A DNA stretch of 64,000 bases, taken from the NCBI RefSeq assembly GCF_022267515.1, contig NZ_JAKFGB010000020.1:270570-334569 (forward strand), read 5' to 3'. Positions 52,128 to 60,118 of this stretch are shown here, piece after piece; position 1 is the stretch's first letter; each line of letters starts with the position of its first letter. A program made the translations under genes and the position numbers. Origin of the DNA: Rubinisphaera margarita (lineage in GTDB: Bacteria > Planctomycetota > Planctomycetia > Planctomycetales > Planctomycetaceae). Below the pieces are notes generated by a model, which made no database searches, had not been told where the DNA came from, and saw nothing but the letters and a program-made list of their open reading frames with translations.

Positions 52128-53429
52128 CTATCGACAGTCGCCTCGCCAGTGGCGTTCGTGCAATTTTCCACGACTGGCCGCAATTCCGCTCCAGGAACGC
52201 TGTTTCCAGTCCGTCGGCTGCCGATCGTTCTTGTTGCCCATGTAGAAATGGAGCTGATCGGCTGATCGCCAGCCGCCTTCTTCGTCTTCCCAGGCTTCAA
52301 TTCCGATGAGTCGCTTGAGAAGCTGCAGGGCGAAGAGCGACATCACGAGGAAGACGAGCATCAGTCCCGCGAACAGGATCAGCAGCGGGCCCATCATGAA
52401 GATGCGTTCAACGGCTGGCCAGATGTGATTCCAGCCGAAGACGACGAACAGCGTCGCCAGCGACAGGTACGGCCCGTAAGGCAGCTCGGCGGGGAACTTC
52501 CAGATCGAGAGACTACGGAGAATCGTCACGATCAGAAGCACGCCGAGGGCCATGACGGGAGCCATGAAGAAGACTATGACGACGGGTTGCCAGCCGATGA
52601 ACGAGCCGATCATCGCCATGAGAATGACATCGCCGAAGCCCATCGCTTCCCGCTTCAGAACGAAGTGACCAATGATGCGCACGGACCAGACGATGCCGCC
52701 GCCGACAACGAATCCAGCCGTCGAATTCGCCAGGGCATGCCAGTGATGGTTGTACAGAATCCACTGCGGGAAGTAGCCCATCTGCAGCCAGAGTTCGAGG
52801 ACCGGGAAGAGTTGCTTCGAGAACTCCACCATGGAGGGATCCTGGACCCAGACCGGCAGCAGGAAGAAGCCGACGCCGAGAAACTGACCGATGAATCCGA
52901 CGAACATCGCCGGGACGGTGACACCATCGGGGATGATCCACAGATCGAAATCAATGAACGTCGCCACGAACAGCGTTTCGACCAGGATCAGGAAGAAGAT
53001 GAAGCGGCCCCAGCAGAAGAGCGGGGAAAGTTCCTGCCAGCCGAACAACTGTTGAGCATTGAAGCTGCTGACGACGCTCGCCTTCTCGCAGCCGCCCCAT
53101 TGTTCGGGGGGCAAGAGACAAACGAACGTGATGACGACGAGGAGTCCGTTGAGAACTTCCAACCAGGGCTCGCGGCTCAGTTTGCGACGTCCGCTGAATG
53201 GAGACCGCCCGACAATGCGGGATGTTCCCCAGACGGGTAACGCATGATGCCAGCTCGACTTCGGATAATGTCCGACGCGCTGCTCTTTCGAGGCAACCCA
53301 CTTCCAGGCGGGCCACACATGAAAGTGATCGGGCAGTCGGATGATGCAGCGGTTGAGGAATCGCCCGAGCACCAGCCCGAGCAGAAACAGTCCGCAACAG
53401 ACGAAGAGATACGGCACGGGCCACGTCAT
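52128..53429 (-). CDS. Type IV prepilin peptidase (A24 family), cysteine motif missing
   Basis: A 433-residue membrane protein with about 8-9 helices. Catalytic Asp residues appear in ATFIDFDLWIIPDGVTVPAM near 165 and MGFGDVILMAMIGSFIGW near 275 (GxGD). The N-terminal cytoplasmic loop normally carries CxxC pairs for methylation; here it reads GRSPFSGRRKLSREPWLE with none. So cleavage is likely but N-methylation is doubtful. A long central insertion lies between the helices. It overlaps aroK by 4 bases at its start and could process the DUF1559 pseudopilin-type proteins. Confidence 0.85.
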   Translation of the reverse strand: MTWPVPYLFVCCGLFLLGLVLGRFLNRCIIRLPDHFHVWPAWKWVASKEQRVGHYPKSSWHHALPVWGTSRIVGRSPFSGRRKLSREPWLEVLNGLLVVITFVCLLPPEQWGGCEKASVVSSFNAQQLFGWQELSPLFCWGRFIFFLILVETLFVATFIDFDLWIIPDGVTVPAMFVGFIGQFLGVGFFLLPVWVQDPSMVEFSKQLFPVLELWLQMGYFPQWILYNHHWHALANSTAGFVVGGGIVWSVRIIGHFVLKREAMGFGDVILMAMIGSFIGWQPVVIVFFMAPVMALGVLLIVTILRSLSIWKFPAELPYGPYLSLATLFVVFGWNHIWPAVERIFMMGPLLILFAGLMLVFLVMSLFALQLLKRLIGIEAWEDEEGGWRSADQLHFYMGNKNDRQPTDWKQRSWSGIAASRGKLHERHWRGDCR

Positions 53430-53965
53430 TGAGCATCGTCCTTTGCCGCTGTTCCATTGATTCGGCTGAGAATCTCGTCGACGAGGCTTTCGGGATCGCG
53501 ATTCGTGGTCGCGACTTCGAAGTCACTCACGTCGCGATACAACGGCTCCCGCTGTTCGAGCAGCGAGCGGATTTCTTCTTCGAAGTTGAGATCGGTTAGA
53601 GCAGGGCGGCTGGCGGCTGAAGTTTCATCGCTCCGCATTCGTCGGGCAATCTCGCTCACTTCGGCGGTCAGCCAGATGACGGGACCGGCCTGCTGCAATC
53701 GTTTGCGTGTGTCGGCATTCAGAATCGCTCCGCCGCCCGTTGCGATGATCAATCCATCGTGGCCGCAGAGCTCGGCAATCGCTTCCGCTTCGAGACGACG
53801 GAACTCGGCTTCACCGCTGCGGGCGAAGATTTCCGCGATCGAGCAGCCGGCTCGTTCTTCGATCACGCGATCGGAATCGACAGCCCGAGCATGCAGGCGT
53901 TGAGCAAGCATGCCTGCGAGCAGACTCTTTCCGGTGCCGCGATACCCAACCAGAGAAATGATCAT
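53426..53965 (-). CDS. aroK: Shikimate kinase
   Basis: A 179-residue kinase of the shikimate pathway: P-loop GYRGTGKSLL (residues 7-16), DSDRVIEERAG (substrate-binding Asp), IATGGGAIL near 76, and a lid Arg in REPLYRDVSD. It makes shikimate 3-phosphate. ATG 53965 (MIISLVGYRG) is chosen over a longer frame. It begins 4 bases after aroDE ends and overlaps the peptidase gene by 4 bases. Confidence 0.93.
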   Translation of the reverse strand: MIISLVGYRGTGKSLLAGMLAQRLHARAVDSDRVIEERAGCSIAEIFARSGEAEFRRLEAEAIAELCGHDGLIIATGGGAILNADTRKRLQQAGPVIWLTAEVSEIARRMRSDETSAASRPALTDLNFEEEIRSLLEQREPLYRDVSDFEVATTNRDPESLVDEILSRINGTAAKDDAQ

Positions 53966-53969
53966 GGCC

Positions 53970-55484
53970 TCACGACTCGGATTCGGACTCTTGAGTGGTT
54001 TTGACCAGCGAGATGGCTCCCCGCAGCGAGCTTCGCATCTGATCAAGCGGAGCTTTCTGACCGGTGAAGCACTCGAACTGGGCGGCTGCCTGGCGAACGA
54101 ACATCTCCAGTCCGCTGGCGATGTAGCACTTCCGCTGGCGGGCGTGCTTGATGAGCAGCGTGTTCTCCGGATTATAGATGGTGTCGAAGACGACCATGTT
54201 GTCCTTGATCCAGTTCGGCTCGAACGGGCTTTCGTCCATGTTGGGGAACATGCCGATCGGCGTGCAGTTGATGAGGACGTCCGGCGTCTGTGCTCCCCGG
54301 TTTTCCCAGGTGCAGTGCAGGCACTTGAGATGGTCGGCCAGTTCTTTGACTTTGGAGCGAGTGCGGCCCGCGATCGTGAGGTGCCCGCCGCCGTTCACAA
54401 TGCCCAGGCCAATTGCCCGGGCGACGCCGCCGGTGCCGAGAATGAGCACCTTGCGATCCTTGAACGATCCCTCCGGCCAGCCCGCTTCGGTCACGGCCTG
54501 TTTCAGCGTCGCCATAGCGGCTTCGTAATCGGTGTTGGCGGCGAACCAGATGCCGCGATTGTTCTTGTAGAGCGTGTTCGTCGCTCCGATGGTCGAGATT
54601 TCTGGATCGAGATGATCGGCAAATTTCGTCACTCGCTGCTTATGCGGAATCGTGACGCTGTACCCGTCGACATTGAGCCGCTTGAGCGCTTTCAGGGAGT
54701 CTTCGAAATGCTGCTCGGAAATCCGGAAGGGAAGATAAACGGCGTTGATGCCTTCGCGGGCGAATGCGTCGTTGTGAATCCGCGGGCTGTAGCTGTGAGC
54801 GATCGGATCGCCGAGGACGCCAAAGACTCGAGTCTCGGAATTGATATTCTGATACCGATACAGCTTGAGCATCTCGGTGAATGAGATCTGTCCGGGAGCG
54901 AGTTCCCGTTCGCTGCTGAAGCTGGCGTACGTGAACGGAGAACCGTATTTTTTGCAGAGAAGTCGCGTGAACAGGCCGAATTCTCCCATGCAGAAGCCGA
55001 CCGTAGGCTTCTCGGCATTGGCGACCAGTTCAAGCATCCGCACGCCATCAGCCGGGCTGTTGGCCATGGTCACGATCTTCAGCACATCGGCATCGTGATC
55101 CGACATCTGTTCGTAGATTTCGTTCAGATTGGCAGGCGTCTCTTCGAAGTTGTGATAACTGATGATCCGCTTTGTGCGTCCGTAACGGGGAATTTTCTTC
55201 GCGATGTCGACTTCCAGGTCGACAAAATCGACCCCGTCGACAATGGCCGATCGCAGCAGCGTCTGCCGCTCCTCTTCCGTTCCGCGCCAGCGACCCCGAT
55301 CTTCCGCCCGGCGGCAGGTGACCACCGTCGGCGTGGGGCGATTCTTCAGCAGGACCGAGATATCGCTGATCTGCTTGATCCAGTCGAGCCGCAACTCGAC
55401 CAACTCGGCTCCTGCCTGAGCAAGCGCTTCATGTTCCTTACGCATCATTTTGAGGCGTGTTCGTCCAACGCTGACGCAAATCAT
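53970..55484 (-). CDS. aroDE: Bifunctional 3-dehydroquinate dehydratase/shikimate dehydrogenase
   Basis: A 504-residue fusion. Residues about 1-220 are type I dehydroquinase: MICVSVGRTRLKMM, ELVELRLDWI, and the Schiff-base Lys in DADVLKIVTMAN near 150. Residues about 225-500 are shikimate dehydrogenase: FGVLGDPIAHSYSPRIHN near 225, YSVTIPHKQRV with the catalytic Lys near 290, NTDYEAAM near 335, and VLILGTGGVARAIGLG near 360. The same fusion exists in plants and chlamydiae. Start ATG 55484. Confidence 0.95.
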   Translation of the reverse strand: MICVSVGRTRLKMMRKEHEALAQAGAELVELRLDWIKQISDISVLLKNRPTPTVVTCRRAEDRGRWRGTEEERQTLLRSAIVDGVDFVDLEVDIAKKIPRYGRTKRIISYHNFEETPANLNEIYEQMSDHDADVLKIVTMANSPADGVRMLELVANAEKPTVGFCMGEFGLFTRLLCKKYGSPFTYASFSSERELAPGQISFTEMLKLYRYQNINSETRVFGVLGDPIAHSYSPRIHNDAFAREGINAVYLPFRISEQHFEDSLKALKRLNVDGYSVTIPHKQRVTKFADHLDPEISTIGATNTLYKNNRGIWFAANTDYEAAMATLKQAVTEAGWPEGSFKDRKVLILGTGGVARAIGLGIVNGGGHLTIAGRTRSKVKELADHLKCLHCTWENRGAQTPDVLINCTPIGMFPNMDESPFEPNWIKDNMVVFDTIYNPENTLLIKHARQRKCYIASGLEMFVRQAAAQFECFTGQKAPLDQMRSSLRGAISLVKTTQESESES

Positions 55485-55685
55485 CGCAGATCTAATTCCG
55501 GTTAACAGGTCGACAGGCAACTGGGCTTCGAGGTGAAGGGTGGGAGAAGACTATACTCAAATGGAATTCGAGGGGGAATGCAATGGTCTCAGGGAATGTT
55601 CTCGGGGTGAGATTGAGGCTCGTTGTCGTCCGGGCTGTATCCAGCTGCACTTATTGCTGAGGACACCGGAGTACCGACAGGGTGG

Positions 55686-55705
55686 CACAGACATTCCTGT
55701 CTGTG
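55686..55705 (+). repeat. Palindromic intergenic element, family P2
   Basis: CACAGACATTCCTGTCTGTG, a perfect stem. It opens the second repeat cluster upstream of the aroDE gene. Confidence 0.85.
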
Positions 55706-55788
55706 CGTCATTCGACGCTGGATTGTTGTGGGGCTGTTGCAGGTTAGAGCATTGGGGACAGTCATTCTCCGCTGCGGCGGTTCTTTCC

Positions 55789-55808
55789 CACAGACAGGAA
55801 TGTCTGTG
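55789..55808 (-). repeat. Palindromic intergenic element, family P2, inverted
   Basis: CACAGACAGGAATGTCTGTG, the reverse complement of the 55686 copy. It is followed by CTACTGGCCTGGGG, which recurs in variant form after 56158. Confidence 0.85.
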
Positions 55809-55871
55809 CTACTGGCCTGGGGTGACGAGGTGTTCGCTCATGCTGAAGGCAGGCCTCCTGTTGCTTCGTGA

Positions 55872-55891
55872 CAAAGAGATGAATCTCTGTG
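55872..55891 (-). repeat. Palindromic intergenic element, family P1, inverted
   Basis: CAAAGAGATGAATCTCTGTG preceded (on the plus strand) by GGCCTCCTGTTGC, the reverse complement of the P1 linker at 49746. Confidence 0.8.
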
Positions 55892-55900
55892 TCATCCAGT

Positions 55901-56019
55901 CGCTGACCGACGTTCCCTATCGGAACAGCCAGACTTTCACACGGCCGCAGCGTCGGACAGCCTCTTCCTGTGACTTCGTCACCCAGACGTACACGTCTGG
56001 GCCATCCTCGGTTCGTTGA
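55901..56019 (-). repeat. Composite repeat (P3 block), inverted relative to 49822
   Basis: Read on the minus strand it gives the same order as units A/B up to the P4 site: P3 (55982-56001), GTGACGAAGTCACAGGAAG, GAGGCTGTCCG, then the TTCCGATAGGGAACGTCGG linker. It lacks P4. Opposed orientation to 49.8-50.5 kb brackets the his/aro block. Confidence 0.85.
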
Positions 56020-56058
56020 CGCGCTGTCAGTGCGGAAAACGCGAAGAAGCATGGGTGG

Positions 56059-56079
56059 CCCCGAAAGATTCTTTCGGGG
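56059..56079 (-). repeat. Palindromic intergenic element, family P5, inverted
   Basis: Arms CCCCGAAAG and CTTTCGGGG around ATT, with GGGTGG before and GGCGGCGCC..GGGAGAACGGGAT after, the reverse complement of unit A/B flanks. Confidence 0.85.
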
Positions 56080-56138
56080 CGGCGCCGCTGTGGGAGAACG
56101 GGATTTGACGTCTTACTTCAGAAGGGCGTCGAATGATG

Positions 56139-56158
56139 CACAGACAGGAATGTCTGTG
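56139..56158 (-). repeat. Palindromic intergenic element, family P2, inverted
   Basis: CACAGACAGGAATGTCTGTG in a context (TGATG before, CTACT after) like the copy at 55789. The rest of the gap to 56292 shows no gene. Confidence 0.8.
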
Positions 56159-56292
56159 CTACTCGCCTGGGGGGACGAGGGAGGATGGTCCCTCGCTCAC
56201 GCTGCGGATTGGGATTGAGGCGGGACGCTGCGGGTTGGGATTGGATAGTCACGCTTCGGGGCGTGGGGGATAATGTGTCGCGTGTGCAGGCT

Positions 56293-57315
56293 TTATTCTG
56301 TCTCGGAGGTCGGGGTGACCGTTGCTCCGCGGTTTCCGGCACGGGTGATGCGGACAGTGGCGGACGGGACCGTGGAGAAGACGCGTTCGATGACGGCCTG
56401 GACGCTGTCGTCGTCTTTGCAGACGCCGAACATCGTCGGACCCCAGGAAGACTGGGCGATTCCCTGGATGCCGGCCTGTTCGAAGCAGTCGAAGATGGTT
56501 TCGCAGACGGGATGCCGAAATCGTCCTCCCTGAACCGGGGCGAATGTGTCGCCGACGAGATTGCCGAACCGCTGCAGGGTCTCGGAAAAGGCCTTGAAGC
56601 TGGAGCAATCCTCTTCGATGGTCTGCAACAGGTCTTCGAGTTCATCGAGTCGATCCGGGGCGATTTCGGGCATCGACTGAAATGCACGCTCTTCCTGCTC
56701 GCCCGAATAACCGGCGATCTGGTCCGGCGTGACCAGGACGAATCGCCACGTTTCCGGCAGGGAGGCGGCGAAGCGATAAATCCCGGCATCTTCATCCGGG
56801 CTGATGCCGCGATCGATCAGCAGTCCACCCCGGTGGAATCCGAAGGTGCCGATGCAGGAGCGTTTGCCGCGGCCAAGGACCCGCGAGAGTTCCGGGGCGG
56901 CGACGTCGACGCCCGCCAGTTGAGCCCAGCAGGTGCCGATGGCCAGATCGAACTGGGTTCCCGCTCCGAGCCCGGCATGAAACGGAATGAGCGAATCGAA
57001 CTCGACAGCAATCGCAGGCTTCACGGCGGGCCAGCGGGCTTCGCAGCGTTCGATGACACTGAGGAAGCGGTCTCGAATGAGATCGGCTGGGACGCTGGTT
57101 TCCTCTTCAGCCAGTTCATTGATGAGATCCGGCGAATAGCCGAGTTCGTGGTCGTCGCCATCGATGCGTTCGGCCAGCAGGTCGAAGCCGGGCTCATCGA
57201 TCATGAGGCCGAAGCCCTGGAACAGCTTTCCGCCGGGACGATGGTCGGAGAAGAGACCGCAATGCAGGCGGGCTCCGGTGGATACCGAGACGTTCGTAAC
57301 GTGTGGACCGGTCAT
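56293..57315 (-). CDS. Beta-ribofuranosylaminobenzene 5'-phosphate synthase-like (MptG type)
   Basis: A 340-residue GHMP-fold enzyme. It begins VSVSTGARLHCGLF, typical of beta-RFAP synthases, and has IPFHAGLGAGTQFDLAIG near 110 and GTFGFHRGGLLIDRG near 155. In methylotrophs and planctomycetes it joins 4-aminobenzoate to PRPP in tetrahydromethanopterin synthesis. A DUF447 gene immediately precedes it, a linkage also known in H4MPT loci. ATG 57315. Confidence 0.88.
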   Translation of the reverse strand: MTGPHVTNVSVSTGARLHCGLFSDHRPGGKLFQGFGLMIDEPGFDLLAERIDGDDHELGYSPDLINELAEEETSVPADLIRDRFLSVIERCEARWPAVKPAIAVEFDSLIPFHAGLGAGTQFDLAIGTCWAQLAGVDVAAPELSRVLGRGKRSCIGTFGFHRGGLLIDRGISPDEDAGIYRFAASLPETWRFVLVTPDQIAGYSGEQEERAFQSMPEIAPDRLDELEDLLQTIEEDCSSFKAFSETLQRFGNLVGDTFAPVQGGRFRHPVCETIFDCFEQAGIQGIAQSSWGPTMFGVCKDDDSVQAVIERVFSTVPSATVRITRAGNRGATVTPTSETE

Positions 57316-57936
57316 CTAATCATCCCTGGCCGAATCTGCATGGTTTCCTGTTTGCTGCGTTTCGGCGTGAATGAAATGAACCAGCAGGTCGAAAGCCGCT
57401 CGACCTTCGGCATCCGCAGTTTTCTCAATGAGAACTTTGAGTCTGTCGAGTTCGTGAAGAATGACGTTCCGTTCCAGAATGTGCAATCGCGAAGCCAGAA
57501 TCGCCGCTTCAATTACGGCATGGGCTCCGCGGTTAAAGCCGAGGAACGGTCGCAGGTTGTGAGATTGAACGACTTCGGCGGTCAGGACCATCCGCTGTCC
57601 CGTCTCGTCGCGGTTTCGAATGCGGAATTCATACGCCTGGCAGGCGTCGGGGAAGAGTCGGCCGTGAATTGTCTTTGTGGGTAACCAGTCCACCGAAGTA
57701 GAGGCGAAGCTGCGGCTGATCGCCTGGGCGAGGGGCAGGACTCGGTCGGTGACGTGAAAGACCCCTTCGGGGTGTGCGATCAAATTCCGGTAGGTGCGGG
57801 ACTCGGGGAAGGGGCGGAAAATCAATTCCTGAATCTGGCCCTCGGCATCGAGCGTAGGGATGGGGCCCATCGGTGCCAGATTGACGCTGGCGTCTTCGTT
57901 CAGCGTGGTGACGAGACCTTCGAGGACGTAGGGCAC
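57316..57936 (-). CDS. DUF447 family protein linked to tetrahydromethanopterin genes
   Basis: A 206-residue protein with the DUF447 pattern: LEGLVTTLNEDASVNLAPMGP at the start, RPFPESRTYRNLIAHPEGVFHVTD near 45, and NRGAHAVIEAAILASRLHIL near 140. The fold resembles flavin-reductase/split-barrel proteins; its role in H4MPT-dependent C1 metabolism is only inferred from gene linkage. GTG 57936. Its stop abuts the ATG of the MptG-like gene, so they form one transcript. Confidence 0.88.
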   Translation of the reverse strand: MPYVLEGLVTTLNEDASVNLAPMGPIPTLDAEGQIQELIFRPFPESRTYRNLIAHPEGVFHVTDRVLPLAQAISRSFASTSVDWLPTKTIHGRLFPDACQAYEFRIRNRDETGQRMVLTAEVVQSHNLRPFLGFNRGAHAVIEAAILASRLHILERNVILHELDRLKVLIEKTADAEGRAAFDLLVHFIHAETQQTGNHADSARDD

Positions 57937-58099
57937 GGGGACGAACCTTCAGTTCGTGGAAGCGAAGAATGGACCGGTAGGTTGAGATCGAGGGAAGAGG
58001 GGTGGTATCCTGCCTGACATCGAAGACCGGACATACGAGCCGGTCCTGACTACAGTCCATGGTGACTGTTCCTCAATGATTCCGCAACAGGGGCCCCCC

Positions 58100-58813
58100 A
58101 TGCAAGTGAACTCCGCACCACGCCTGTCCCTCCTCCTCACCGCAGTTGTCGCCGTGCTCGCCGTGACTGCCTCACCGATTCTCGCCGAAGAGAAACTCAA
58201 CACGCCTCCCAAGGGCTTTAAAGCTCTGTTCAACGGGAAAGACCTGACCAACTGGCAGGGGCTGGTTGGGAACCCGAAGACCCGAGCCGAGATGTCGGAC
58301 GAAGAGCTCGCCGAAGCTCAGAAGAAAGCCGACGAAGAAATGCGGGCCCACTGGGAACCCAAAGATGGCATTCTCGTCTTCGACGGCAAAGGCAAGAACC
58401 TGTGCACGAAGAAGAAGTACGGCAACTTCGAACTGTACGTTGACTGGAAAATCGAGCCGAAGGGCGACAGCGGGATCTACCTGCGTGGAACGCCGCAGGT
58501 GCAGATCTGGGATCCGACGGTCGAAGTCGAACGGAACAGCGTCGGCTCCGGCGGTTTGTTCAACAACAAGATTCACCCGAGTACGCCCAGCAAGTGTGCC
58601 GACAACCCGATCGGCGAGTGGAACACGTTTTGGATCAAGATGGTGGACGACAAGGTCAGCGTGAAGCTGAACGGCGAACTGGTCGTCGATAACGTCGTGC
58701 TGGAAAACTACTGGGAACGCGACAAGCCGATCTACCCGAAAGAAGCAATCGAACTCCAGAACCACGGCAACACGCTCTACTTCCGGAACATCTACGTGAA
58801 AGAGCTTCCGTAA
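58100..58813 (+). CDS. Secreted DUF1080 protein
   Basis: A 237-residue exported protein with a signal peptide (LLLTAVVAVLAVTASPILAEE). A jelly-roll concanavalin-like DUF1080 fold is visible in GFKALFNGKDLTNWQGL near 40, YGNFELYVDWKIEPKGDSGIYLRG near 115, and IELQNHGNTLYFRNIYVKE at the end. Members act on or bind sugars (3-keto-disaccharide hydrolase for some); activity here is unproven. ATG 58100 has AGGGG upstream; ATG 58076 is an alternative. Confidence 0.88.
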   Translation: MQVNSAPRLSLLLTAVVAVLAVTASPILAEEKLNTPPKGFKALFNGKDLTNWQGLVGNPKTRAEMSDEELAEAQKKADEEMRAHWEPKDGILVFDGKGKNLCTKKKYGNFELYVDWKIEPKGDSGIYLRGTPQVQIWDPTVEVERNSVGSGGLFNNKIHPSTPSKCADNPIGEWNTFWIKMVDDKVSVKLNGELVVDNVVLENYWERDKPIYPKEAIELQNHGNTLYFRNIYVKELP

Positions 58814-58843
58814 GCGAGCGTGTGATGGGATCCAGATCGGTGG

Positions 58844-58863
58844 CACAGACATTCGCGTCTGTG
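58844..58863 (+). repeat. Palindromic intergenic element, family P2 variant
   Basis: CACAGACATTCGCGTCTGTG, 31 bases after the DUF1080 stop. The inner TGT arm of P2 is altered, leaving a shorter outer stem. Confidence 0.75.
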
Positions 58864-58881
58864 TCACCGGTTGGAACGTAG

Positions 58882-58900
58882 CGGCGGCATCCTGCCGCCG
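58882..58900 (+). repeat. Palindromic intergenic element, family P7
   Basis: CGGCGGCATCCTGCCGCCG, a perfect stem, preceded by CGTAG. Related GGCGGCAGGATAGCGCC lies near 59000. Confidence 0.75.
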
Positions 58901-59052
58901 GGAAAGCGTGGTTGGAGAGATGACGTTCCGATGCCATGGATTTCTCGGAGCGGAAAGTCGGTGACATGATCCACGCGGATTGACATGGTGCGTCCATTCG
59001 GCGGCAGGATAGCGCCGGTACGGTTTTGGCACCCTGGACAGGAAAGCCTTTC

Positions 59053-59421
59053 ATGCTCGAAATTGAACGTCCGCGGTCAGGGGCTCAGTTTGAGCCGGGA
59101 CAGGTGGTTCCGGTTGATGTCCGGTGGAGCCTGCTGGAGGATCAGAGTCGGGTCGAGCTGCGGCTGGTCTGGAATACGGTCGGCAAGGGCGATCAGAATC
59201 TGAGCATCGAGGAGACCTGGACTTACAGCAACATCGGACTGAGCGGTCAAAAGCACGAAGAGATTCAGCTGCCGGACGGACCCTACAGTTGTTCCGGCAA
59301 GCTGCTGTCTCTGGTCTGGGCGTTCGAGCTGATTGTCTTCCCGAGTGGCGAATCGACTCGCACGGAGTTCCTGATGGCTCCGGGAGCGAGCGAAATCATC
59401 CTGCATTCCGCAGCTGAGTGA
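59053..59421 (+). CDS. Small beta-sandwich protein of unknown function
   Basis: A 122-residue protein without a signal peptide: MLEIERPRSGAQFEPGQVVPVDVRW, alternating polar/hydrophobic strands (VELRLVWNT, TWTYSNIGLSG), and WAFELIVFPSGESTRTEFLMAPG. The pattern suggests an Ig/arrestin-like beta sandwich. I recognise no named family. GGAAAG precedes ATG 59053. The ATPase gene begins 16 bases later, so they form a two-gene unit, possibly extending to obg. Confidence 0.65.
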   Translation: MLEIERPRSGAQFEPGQVVPVDVRWSLLEDQSRVELRLVWNTVGKGDQNLSIEETWTYSNIGLSGQKHEEIQLPDGPYSCSGKLLSLVWAFELIVFPSGESTRTEFLMAPGASEIILHSAAE

Positions 59422-59437
59422 CGGGGGGACGTCTTTC

Positions 59438-60043
59438 ATGTCTGTCCAGGCGGCTCGCTTCAATCCGTTCGCCACCGAACATCTCGTGAAGATCCGGTAT
59501 CAGTTTGAGACCGATTCGCTGGAAGGTCTGATCGGACAACTGGACGCGATGAACCGTCGGGCCGCTCTGGTGGGGCCGGAAGGACATGGCAAGACGACTC
59601 TGCAGAGAGAGATCGCCGCTCACTACGAATCACGCGGGGTGACCGTTCACTGGATTCGCCTGACCCGTGACCGACGGGTGCTGCCGACGGGGGCGATCCC
59701 GGAACTGCGTCGCATTCTGAAGGCGGACGATCTGCTCTGTGTCGACGGAGCCGAGCAGATGAACTGGTGGACCTGGCGAAAACTGATCCGCTCTCTGCCT
59801 GCTGAAACGGGGTGCCTGATTACAACGCATCAACCAGGACTGCTGCCGACGCTGCGACAGTGCGAGACGACGCCGGAACTGCTTGATCGCATTGTCGCCG
59901 AGCTGCTGAGATCAGGGTTTCCGGATTGGAAGATTCCGACGAAAGACGTCTTCGCCCGGCATCGCGGAGACCTGCGACTGTGCCTGTTCGAGCTGTACGA
60001 TGCGTATGCCTCGGGAGAGCTGCACGAACTCCAGCGTTCTTGA
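59438..60043 (+). CDS. P-loop ATPase (AAA/STAND-like) of unknown role
   Basis: A 201-residue protein. Walker A is VGPEGHGKTTLQRE near 46-59, Walker B-like is ADDLLCVDGAEQMNWWT near 104, and the sensor-like segment is GCLITTHQPGLLPTL near 128. Small ATPases like this occur near planctomycete secretion or DNA-handling genes, but no partner is certain. It lies 16 bases after the beta-sandwich gene and 75 before obg. Domain completeness is limited: no C-terminal lid beyond about 60 residues. Confidence 0.75.
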   Translation: MSVQAARFNPFATEHLVKIRYQFETDSLEGLIGQLDAMNRRAALVGPEGHGKTTLQREIAAHYESRGVTVHWIRLTRDRRVLPTGAIPELRRILKADDLLCVDGAEQMNWWTWRKLIRSLPAETGCLITTHQPGLLPTLRQCETTPELLDRIVAELLRSGFPDWKIPTKDVFARHRGDLRLCLFELYDAYASGELHELQRS

Positions 60044-60118
60044 TCACCCGCAATGGCATTTCTTCAGGAGTTAGTTATCCTTAAAGAGAAATTCTTCTTG
60101 AGGCGGTGCGGTTAAACG

